From positions 1 to 64,000 of the forward strand of contig NZ_JAGIBI010000002.1 in assembly GCF_017744395.1 (NCBI RefSeq): 64,000 nucleotides of DNA, in the 5' to 3' direction. Each line of letters opens with the position of its first letter. Within the stretch, counting starts at the first letter, position 1. The notes beneath the pieces were generated by a model, which was not told the origin of the DNA, searched no databases, and saw nothing but the letters and a program-made list of their open reading frames with translations. Of the stretch, positions 58,181 through 64,000 are shown piece by piece. The position numbers were made by a program, and so were the translations under genes. The stretch comes from Herbaspirillum sp. GTDB taxonomy: Bacteria; Pseudomonadota; Gammaproteobacteria; Burkholderiales; Burkholderiaceae_D.

Positions 58181-58231
58181 ATGCAATCCATCGAAAAACC
58201 CAAGATTTCCTTCAAGGAGAAGTTGCAATGA
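58181..58231 (+). CDS. possible 16-codon leader peptide overlapping the MFS start
   Basis: An ATG at 58181 opens a 16-residue reading frame (MQSIEKPKISFKEKLQ) whose TGA at 58229-58231 overlaps the MFS ATG (58228) as ATGA. AAGGAG at 58174-58179 is very close (1 base) upstream, so initiation would be inefficient. The MFS gene has its own AAGGAG 8 bases before its ATG. Translational coupling is possible; the peptide may be incidental. Confidence 0.3.
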   Translation: MQSIEKPKISFKEKLQ

Positions 58232-59391
58232 AGTCATCCACTGCCTTATTTGCCCTAGCCATCGGCGCATTCGCCATCGGCACCACCGAATTCACCCCGA
58301 TGGGCTTGCTGCCGGTGATCGCCGACGGTGTACAGGTCAGCATCCCCACGGCGGGTATGCTGGTCTCGGCCTATGCGGTCGGCGTCATGGCCGGCGCGCC
58401 CGTGATGACGCTGCTGTTCAGCCGCTTCGGCAAGCGCGCCGCCCTGATGTCGCTGATGCTGATCTTTACCGTCGGTAACCTGCTGTCGGCGTTCGCGCCC
58501 AGCTACGCCACGCTGCTGCTGTCGCGCCTGATCACCAGCCTCAACCACGGCGCCTTCTTCGGCATCGGGGCGGTGGTGGCGGCCAGCGTCGTGCCCAAGG
58601 AAAAGCAGGCCAGCGCGATCGCGGCCATGTTCATGGGCCTGACCATCGCCAACATCGGCGGCGTGCCGGCGGCCACCTGGATCGGGCAGCAGCTGGGCTG
58701 GCGCCTGGCCTTCGGCGGCACCGCCGCGCTCGGCCTGATCACCATCGCCGCGCTTTGGCTGGCATTGCCCAAGGGCGAGCCGGGCGCGCGTCCGGATGTG
58801 AAGCGCGAACTGAAGGTGCTGACCCGTCCTGAAGTGCTGCTGGCCATGGGCACCACGGTGCTGGGTTCCGGTGCGATGTTCGCGCTCTATACCTATGTCG
58901 CGCCGATGCTGGCCGACATCACCCATGCCAGCCCGAGTTTCGTGGCCTTCGCCCTGGTGCTGATCGGCATCGGCTTCACGCTCGGCAACAGCCTGGGCGG
59001 CCGCCTGGCCGACTGGTCGCTGGACGGCGCCACCAAGCTGATCCTGGCTGCGCTGGCCATCGTCATGATCGTGCTGCCGCTGGCGATGACGACCCATGTG
59101 GGCGCCGCTGTCGGCCTGGTGGTCTGGGGCGCCGCCGCTTTCGGCATCGTGCCGCCGGTGCAGATGCGTGTGATGCAGGCCGCTGCCCAAGCTCCTGGTC
59201 TGGCTTCGTCGGTCAACGTCGGCGCCTTCAACCTGGGCAATGCGGTGGGGGCTGCCCTGGGTGGCGCCGTCATCGGCCAAGGCCTGGGCTATGCCGCCGT
59301 GCCGCTGGTCGGCGCAGCGCTGGCGGCCGGCGGCCTGGGTTTGGTCTGGCTGGGCAATATGGGACGCCGTGGCGTGGCGACCAGTGCCTGA
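58228..59391 (+). CDS. DHA1-type MFS exporter (AraJ-like)
   Basis: A 387-residue inner-membrane exporter. The opening LFALAIGAFAIGTTEFTPMGLLPVIADGVQVSIPTAGMLVSAYAVGVMAGAPVMTLLFSRFGKR has the DHA1 helix 1-2 pattern with the GTTEF motif, and LITSLNHGAFFGIGAVVAASVV is typical of sugar- or drug-exporting AraJ relatives. Twelve helices are predicted. AAGGAG lies 8 bases upstream. It heads an operon with the reductase, LLM and MoaF-like genes downstream, and is divergent from the LysR gene. Confidence 0.9.
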   Translation: MKSSTALFALAIGAFAIGTTEFTPMGLLPVIADGVQVSIPTAGMLVSAYAVGVMAGAPVMTLLFSRFGKRAALMSLMLIFTVGNLLSAFAPSYATLLLSRLITSLNHGAFFGIGAVVAASVVPKEKQASAIAAMFMGLTIANIGGVPAATWIGQQLGWRLAFGGTAALGLITIAALWLALPKGEPGARPDVKRELKVLTRPEVLLAMGTTVLGSGAMFALYTYVAPMLADITHASPSFVAFALVLIGIGFTLGNSLGGRLADWSLDGATKLILAALAIVMIVLPLAMTTHVGAAVGLVVWGAAAFGIVPPVQMRVMQAAAQAPGLASSVNVGAFNLGNAVGAALGGAVIGQGLGYAAVPLVGAALAAGGLGLVWLGNMGRRGVATSA

Positions 59392-59449
59392 GCGCACATT
59401 CGATCCCCTTTTAATCGTTCCTTTTACCTAATTTGATTCAGGAGTTTTT

Positions 59450-60253
59450 ATGAGCATCCCTTCCTTTGGCGTTGGCACCTTCCGTCTGACCGGCCAGGCC
59501 GCGATCGATTCCGTACGCAACGCGCTGGATGTAGGCTACCGCGCCGTCGATACCGCGCAGATCTATGGCAACGAGGCCGAAGTGGGCCAAGCGATCGCCG
59601 AGAGCGGCGTCCAGCGTTCCGAGCTGTTCGTGACCACCAAGATCTGGACCGAAAACTACGCCAGGACCAAGCTGGTCGCCAGCCTGCGCGACAGCCTGCA
59701 GAAGTTGCGCACCGACTACGTCGACCTGACGCTGATCCATTGGCCGGCCCCCGGCAACGGCGTGGAACTGGCCGAATACATGGAAGCGCTGGCCGAAGCC
59801 AAGGCGCTGGGCCTGACCCGCCAGATCGGCGTCTCCAACTTCAACATCGAACTGACCAAGCAAGCCATCGCGGCCGTCGGCAAGGGCGAGATCGCCACCA
59901 ACCAGATCGAACTGAGTCCCTACCTGCAAAGCCGCAAGCTGACCGCTTTCCTGAAGGAGCAAGACATTGCCGTGACGTCGTACATGACCCTGGCCTATGG
60001 CAAGGTGCTCAAGGATCCGGTGCTGGCCAGGATCGCCGACAAGCACCAGGCCACGGTGGCGCAAGTGACGTTGGCCTGGGCGCTGCAACTGGGCTACGCG
60101 GTGATCCCGTCCTCGACCAAGCGCGAGAACCTGGCCAGCAACCTGCTGGCGCGCGACCTGAAGCTGGATGCCGACGACATGGCGCTGATCGCCGCGCTGG
60201 AGCGCAACGGCCGCGAAGTCAGTCCCGAAGGCCTGGCCCCGGCATGGGATTGA
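59450..60253 (+). CDS. dkgB: aldo/keto reductase (DkgB-like)
   Basis: A 267-residue (alpha/beta)8 NADPH-dependent reductase. The catalytic tetrad is visible: Asp in [11 protein letters not shown] (and its Tyr), Lys in [10 protein letters not shown] and His in [10 protein letters not shown]. The C-terminal motif [13 protein letters not shown] is a cofactor loop. The closest type is 2,5-diketo-D-gluconate reductase B or methylglyoxal reductase; the actual substrate is unknown. CAGGAG precedes the ATG. It sits between the MFS exporter and the LLM gene, suggesting detoxification of a carbonyl compound. Confidence 0.9.
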   Translation: MSIPSFGVGTFRLTGQAAIDSVRNALDVGYRAVDTAQIYGNEAEVGQAIAESGVQRSELFVTTKIWTENYARTKLVASLRDSLQKLRTDYVDLTLIHWPAPGNGVELAEYMEALAEAKALGLTRQIGVSNFNIELTKQAIAAVGKGEIATNQIELSPYLQSRKLTAFLKEQDIAVTSYMTLAYGKVLKDPVLARIADKHQATVAQVTLAWALQLGYAVIPSSTKRENLASNLLARDLKLDADDMALIAALERNGREVSPEGLAPAWD

Positions 60254-60266
60254 TGGAGCGTTTGCG

Positions 60267-61235
60267 ATGACAACGTCTTTGGCGCACCTGGCGGACGGGG
60301 GCTTGAGCATCGGCATCGAGGCCCCGCTGGACAACGACTGGACGTCCGTCGGCGAGCAGTCGCGGCGCCAGGCCGGCCGCCTGCCCGGCGAGCCGGATCT
60401 GCAGCGCCATGCAGAACTGGCCCAACTGGCCGACCGGCTCGGTTTTCGCGCGCTGTGGGTGCGCGACGTGCCGGTGTACGACCCGTCTTTCGGCGATGCG
60501 GCGCAGGTATTCGAGGTGTTTTCCTACCTGGGATACCTGGCTGGCATCACGCGCGATATCTTGCTCGGCACCGCCGCGGTGGTGCTGCCGATCCGCGAAC
60601 CGCTGCTCACGTTGAAGTCGGCGGCGACGGTGCAGCGCCTGAGCGGCAATCGCCTGATGCTGGGCGTGGCCAGCGGCGACCGGCCGGTGGAATACCCGCT
60701 GTTCGGCCGCGATTTCGCCGGCCGCGGCGACAACTTCCGCGAGCAGGTGGCATTGCTGCGCGACGGCGCGCAATCCAGCCTGCCTTCCGGCCTGGAGGTG
60801 TTGCCAAGAATGGAGAATCCATTGCCGTTGCTGGTGGCCGGTTTGGCCCAGCAAAGTCCGGCATGGGTGGGGCAGAACATGGATGGCTGTTTGGCCTATC
60901 CGGGCACACCCGAGGACCATACGCGCCGCGTGGCGGCCTGGCGCGCCGTGGCCGGCGACAAGCCGTATGCCAGCTTCATCCACCTGGATTTGAGCGAACG
61001 CGCCGACGAACCCATGCAGCGCTGGCGTTTCGGCTTGCGCGGCGGCCGCCAGGCGCTGGTTGCCGAACTGCGCGCGCTGCACGCTGCCGGCGTCGACCAT
61101 GTCGGCCTGCATTTCCGCCGTAACCGGCGCCCGCTCGACGAAACCTTCCATGAGATCGCCGAGCATGTGCTGCCTGTTTTCCACACCCTGCCGGCGGCCG
61201 CTGCCGTACTGGCCGAGGAGAGTTGCCATGCCTGA
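60267..61235 (+). CDS. LLM class flavin-dependent oxidoreductase
   Basis: A 322-residue luciferase-like monooxygenase fold (LLM). Landmarks are LADRLGFRALWVRDVPVYDPSFGDAAQVFEVFSYLGYLAGITRDILLGTAAVVLPIREPLLTLKSAATVQRLSGNRLMLGVASGDRPVEYPLFGRDFAGRGDNFREQ, the flavin/F420-type active-site core. The substrate is unknown. It starts 13 bases after dkgB, and its stop overlaps the next gene by 8 bases. Confidence 0.9.
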   Translation: MTTSLAHLADGGLSIGIEAPLDNDWTSVGEQSRRQAGRLPGEPDLQRHAELAQLADRLGFRALWVRDVPVYDPSFGDAAQVFEVFSYLGYLAGITRDILLGTAAVVLPIREPLLTLKSAATVQRLSGNRLMLGVASGDRPVEYPLFGRDFAGRGDNFREQVALLRDGAQSSLPSGLEVLPRMENPLPLLVAGLAQQSPAWVGQNMDGCLAYPGTPEDHTRRVAAWRAVAGDKPYASFIHLDLSERADEPMQRWRFGLRGGRQALVAELRALHAAGVDHVGLHFRRNRRPLDETFHEIAEHVLPVFHTLPAAAAVLAEESCHA

Positions 61236-61554
61236 TACCCAAGCCCCGCTGTTTGCCGGGCGCAGTTTCCGCGTCGATTACGATGGCCTGTCGGCGCACA
61301 ACAGTTATTCGGAAGACGGCGGGACGATCCGCTATGCGATCGTCGCCGGCCCGTATGCCGGCGCCAGCGGCGAGGCGCGTTGCCAATGGCGGCAAGTGGG
61401 CGAGGGGGTGTATGCGATTTCGTGGCAGGAAGCCGACGGCGCCACCGTCGTGCATATCGACGACTTCATCGGCGGCCATTCGCAGACCTTCTTTACGGCC
61501 GCCGACTTGTCATTCCATCGCATGCAAGGCCCGCTGTCCGAATTGGCGGAGTAA
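61228..61554 (+). CDS. MoaF-like lipocalin-type domain protein
   Basis: A 108-residue protein with the pattern FAGRSFRVDYDGLSAHNSYSEDGGTIRYAIVAGPYAGASGEARCQWRQVGEGVYAISWQEADGATVVHIDDF, matching the MoaF-type beta-barrel fold (MoaF domain-like). It overlaps the LLM gene by 8 bases, so the two are translationally coupled and probably act together on the same substrate. GAGGAG precedes the ATG. A ligand-binding or cyclase-like role is inference. Confidence 0.75.
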   Translation: MPDTQAPLFAGRSFRVDYDGLSAHNSYSEDGGTIRYAIVAGPYAGASGEARCQWRQVGEGVYAISWQEADGATVVHIDDFIGGHSQTFFTAADLSFHRMQGPLSELAE

Positions 61555-61581
61555 TCCGCTTCCGCTAATGCGGGGGATGGG

Positions 61582-62358
61582 TTATCCGCCGTACACGATC
61601 GTCAGCGGCGCATGGTCGGAGAAGCGCTGCTCCTTGTAGATCGCCGCGTTCTTCGCGCTGGAAGCGATGCCCTTGGTCGCCACGTGGTAGTCGATGCGCC
61701 ATCCCACGTTGTTGGCCCAGGCCTGGCCGCGGTTGCTCCACCAGGTATAGGCGTCGCCGGTGGTGTCCGGATGCAGGTGGCGGTAGACGTCGACCAGGCC
61801 GAGCTGGTCGAATATCTGCGTCATCCAGGCGCGCTCTTCCGGCAGGAAGCCGGAGTTCTTCTGGTTGCTCTTCCAGTTCTTCAGGTCGATTTCCTTGTGG
61901 GCGATGTTCCAGTCGCCGCAGATGACAATCTCGCGGCCGCTCTGTTCCAGTTCCACCAGGTGCGGCAGGAACACTTCCATGAAGCGGAACTTGGCTTGCT
62001 GGCGCTCGTCGCTGGAGGAGCCAGACGGCGCATACAGCGAGATCACGGTGAGCTCGCCGAAGTCGCATTCGACATAGCGCCCTTCGTCGTCGAACTCGGT
62101 ATTGCCGAAGCCGATGCGCACCGAATCCGGCTCGCGCTTGCTATAGACGCCTACGCCCGAATAGCCCTTTTTCTGCGCATAGTGGAAGTGGCCGACATAG
62201 CCCTCAGGGGCCAGGAACTGCTCGGTCATGTCGGCCGCCTGGGCCTTCAGTTCCTGCACGCAGACGAAATCGGGCGATTCCTTCTGCAGCCATTCGAAGA
62301 AGCCTTTTTTGGCGGCGGAGCGGATGCCATTGAGGTTGGCGGAGACGATTTTAGGCAT
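61582..62358 (-). CDS. xth: exodeoxyribonuclease III
   Basis: The 258-residue AP endonuclease/exonuclease (exo III family) has KIVSANLNGIRSAAKKGFFEWLQKESPDFVCVQELKAQ with the catalytic Glu, NTEFDDEGR, GDWNIAHKEIDL with the Asp-Asn pair, WWSNRGQAWANNVGWRIDYHVA and the terminal SDHAPLTI His. The start at 62358 (MPKIVSANLN) has AGGAA upstream. It is divergent from pyrE. Its role is base-excision repair. Confidence 0.96.
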   Translation of the reverse strand: MPKIVSANLNGIRSAAKKGFFEWLQKESPDFVCVQELKAQAADMTEQFLAPEGYVGHFHYAQKKGYSGVGVYSKREPDSVRIGFGNTEFDDEGRYVECDFGELTVISLYAPSGSSSDERQQAKFRFMEVFLPHLVELEQSGREIVICGDWNIAHKEIDLKNWKSNQKNSGFLPEERAWMTQIFDQLGLVDVYRHLHPDTTGDAYTWWSNRGQAWANNVGWRIDYHVATKGIASSAKNAAIYKEQRFSDHAPLTIVYGG

Positions 62359-62506
62359 GGTGTTGTTCCTGCGAAGTAAGGCCGGTAGCATAACCGATAG
62401 GGCGTTTCATTTAAAATGTCGGTCTGATTTCGCTGCGCGCAGAAATTGCCAATTGGCAAACATCAGACGCGCCAGCTTCGACTCCACTTTTCCCCGGGAA
62501 TGTATC

Positions 62507-63166
62507 TTGAGCAACTTGAGACAGGAATTCATCGAATTCGCCGTGTCGGCCGGCGTGCTGCGCTTCGGCGAATTCGTCACCAAGGCGGGCCGCACCTCGC
62601 CTTACTTCTTCAACGCCGGCCTGTTCAATGAAGGCGCGACGCTGGCCCAGGTGGCGCGCTTCTACGCGCAGACGCTGCAGGATGCCGGCATCGAATACGA
62701 CATGCTGTTCGGCCCCGCCTACAAGGGCATCACGCTGGCCTCGGCCACCGCCGTGGCGCTGGCCGGCATGGGCCGCAACGTGCCGTTCGCCTTCAACCGC
62801 AAGGAAGCCAAGGACCATGGCGAAGGCGGCACCATCGTCGGCGCCAAGCTGCAGGGCAAGGTCGTGATCATCGACGACGTGATCTCGGCCGGTACCTCGG
62901 TGCGCGAATCGGTGGACATGATCCGCGCCGCAGGCGCCACGCCGTGCGCGGTGCTGATCGCGCTCGACCGCATGGAGCGTTCGGGCAAAGACGGCGCGCT
63001 GTCGGAACACTCGGCGGTGCAGGAAGTGGCGAAGGAATACGGCATGCCGGTCATTTCCATCGGCAACCTGAACGACCTGTTCGAGTACATCTCCAACGGC
63101 GGCGATGAGCGGGTGTTGCAGTACAAGGATGCGGTGGCTGCGTATCGCACTCGTTACGGCGTGTGA
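62507..63166 (+). CDS. pyrE: orotate phosphoribosyltransferase
   Basis: PyrE converts orotate and PRPP to OMP in pyrimidine synthesis. The probable start is TTG at 62507 (MSNLRQEFIEF...), because the first in-frame ATG is about 280 bases upstream in unrelated sequence; this gives 219 residues. The PRPP-binding motif VVIIDDVISAGTSVRES, GPAYKGITLAS and FNRKEAKDHGEGG loop are intact. A strong intrinsic terminator follows. Confidence 0.96.
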   Translation: MSNLRQEFIEFAVSAGVLRFGEFVTKAGRTSPYFFNAGLFNEGATLAQVARFYAQTLQDAGIEYDMLFGPAYKGITLASATAVALAGMGRNVPFAFNRKEAKDHGEGGTIVGAKLQGKVVIIDDVISAGTSVRESVDMIRAAGATPCAVLIALDRMERSGKDGALSEHSAVQEVAKEYGMPVISIGNLNDLFEYISNGGDERVLQYKDAVAAYRTRYGV

Positions 63167-63188
63167 TCGCTCCAGGAGCGTGCCGAAA

Positions 63189-63226
63189 TGAAAACGGCTG
63201 CATCGGAAGATGCAGCCGTTTTTTTA
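63189..63226. terminator. bidirectional terminator after pyrE
   Basis: A 14-bp stem (63191-63204 with 63209-63222) closed by GGAA, with a T run after it and A-rich sequence before it. It serves pyrE and the minus-strand gene ending at 63238. Confidence 0.92.
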
Positions 63227-63237
63227 TGCGCGCAGGT

Positions 63238-63735
63238 TCACAACGGTTTGATTGTTCCCGCAGCGTCCTTGCGATGCAGCCGGTCGTCGAGTTCGCCGAG
63301 TTGTGCCGCGACGGCATTCCCGGTCTGCTCCAGCCGCAGGCCCAGTTCTTTTTGCAGCGTGTTCAGGCGCTGTTCCAACTGGGTTTGCTGTTCCGTATGG
63401 CGCCGGTGCAATTGTTCCAGCTCGGCCTGCAGATAGGTGCGCAAGTCGTTGAAGCGCGAATATTCCGCCTGGTCGGCCAGGCTGCGTTGCGTTTCCAGTT
63501 GCTTGGTCAGGCGCCGGCTCTCCAGCAGCACGCTGGTCTGCAGCGCCAGCGTGTAGAGCAGGAAGAAGGCGGTCAGCACCACCGTCACGCCCAGCATGAC
63601 CAGGCCCAGCGGCGCCTGGAAATCGGTGTAGATCAGCGACAGCGTGGTCGGTGCCACGAAGGCCGTCCAGTTGACGGCGGCGAAGATGGCGACCAGCGCC
63701 AGCAGGACGATAAGGAAAACGGTTCGGAATCTCAT
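63238..63735 (-). CDS. LapA-domain inner-membrane protein with coiled-coil tail
   Basis: A 165-residue protein with two N-terminal hydrophobic helices (about 5-25, VFLIVLLALVAIFAAVNW, and about 42-65, LGLVMLGVTVVLTAFFLLYTLAL), the LapA (DUF1049) arrangement, followed by a long amphipathic coiled coil (about 70-150) facing the cytoplasm. In E. coli LapA works with LapB to tune LpxC and lipopolysaccharide synthesis; no lapB is nearby here. AGGAGG precedes the ATG. Confidence 0.88.
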   Translation of the reverse strand: MRFRTVFLIVLLALVAIFAAVNWTAFVAPTTLSLIYTDFQAPLGLVMLGVTVVLTAFFLLYTLALQTSVLLESRRLTKQLETQRSLADQAEYSRFNDLRTYLQAELEQLHRRHTEQQTQLEQRLNTLQKELGLRLEQTGNAVAAQLGELDDRLHRKDAAGTIKPL

Positions 63736-63879
63736 TGCAGCCTCCTGTATTGGGTTTGTTTGCAGGCACGCAATGGCGAGTGTAGCAGGGCGGTTGCGAT
63801 CGCGGCCGTGCTTGCCTGTCCGGCAAGTACGGCCGCTTGGACTGTGCGATGGCTGAGATGTTCCTGGGTCGGCACCGCC

Positions 63880-64000
63880 TCAGCGCGGCACGCCGCCTTC
63901 CACCGTGGTGCGGTACAGCGTGCGGCGCAGGTGCTGCGGCGTGATGGCGGCGTAGTGCTGGGTGCTGCGGTTGTCCCAGAACACCATGTCGTGCGCTTGC
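63880..64000 (-). CDS. TauD/TfdA family dioxygenase, C-terminal fragment cut by the window
   Basis: Only the last 39 codons are inside the window. They read DMVFWDNRSTQHYAAI...RRTLYRTTVEGGVPR followed by TGA, the C-terminal signature of 2-oxoglutarate/Fe(II) dioxygenases such as TauD: the NRSTQHYA segment contains the third iron-ligand His and the RTLYRTTV arginine binds 2-oxoglutarate. The substrate (taurine, alkyl sulfate or other) cannot be decided. Confidence 0.8.
   Translation of the reverse strand, partial: QAHDMVFWDNRSTQHYAAITPQHLRRTLYRTTVEGGVPR

Overview
The window reads as high-GC (roughly 64-66 % by eye) betaproteobacterial chromosome, most like the Oxalobacteraceae and specifically Herbaspirillum-type genomes. 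The reasons are the urt-ure gene order, the dprA-smg-topoisomerase III neighbourhood, the LiuR-controlled leucine pathway and the 5S rRNA sequence. That placement is my inference from gene content; no search was run.

Layout. 1-160 is the 3' part of a 5S rRNA gene and its terminator, the tail of an rRNA operon lying off the left edge. 283-1434 is an uncharacterised J-domain protein. 1544-13134 is one long minus-strand block, urtABCDE-ureDABCEFG-ureJ: a urea ABC importer followed by nickel urease, its assembly factors and a HupE/UreJ membrane protein. A near-consensus sigma-54 promoter with an upstream NtrC-like dyad precedes urtA, so the whole block is probably switched on by nitrogen limitation. 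13451-18859 holds a ferritin-like diiron protein, an OsmC protein, two drug/metabolite permeases and ettA. 18914-19290 is gene-free and carries a composite palindromic repeat. 19575-26984 holds a BASS symporter, an orphan amino-acid-type binding protein, a small molybdopterin-domain protein, an acyl-CoA ligase, a Crp/Fnr regulator and a HisC-type aminotransferase.

27026-30299 is a compact catabolic module (GntR regulator, L-asparaginase, MFS importer). It has a 25-bp palindromic operator in its divergent promoter region and is bracketed by an exact 17-bp direct repeat inside the two flanking terminators. 30295-36165 holds two MFS permeases, an HD-GYP protein, an alpha/beta hydrolase, a nitronate-monooxygenase-like protein and two small proteins.

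36333-46525 is the leucine/isovalerate degradation region: liuR, isovaleryl-CoA dehydrogenase, both methylcrotonyl-CoA carboxylase subunits and HMG-CoA lyase, interleaved with two metallo-beta-lactamase-fold proteins, a DsbA-like isomerase, a YchJ protein and YbaK. Two LiuR-type palindromes are visible. No methylglutaconyl-CoA hydratase gene is present. 46656-49361 is a lower-GC stretch with an unrecognised protein, a MocR regulator and a small membrane protein.

49573-57125 holds an MFS exporter, peptide deformylase (without fmt), a LysM-less version of the usual LysM protein, dprA, smg and topoisomerase III with a histone-H1-like tail. 57212-61554 is a LysR-divergent set: MFS exporter, aldo/keto reductase, luciferase-like oxidoreductase and a MoaF-like protein. 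61582-64000 holds exonuclease III, pyrE (TTG start), a LapA-domain protein and the last codons of a TauD-type dioxygenase. I saw no tRNA, CRISPR array, transposase or prophage gene.
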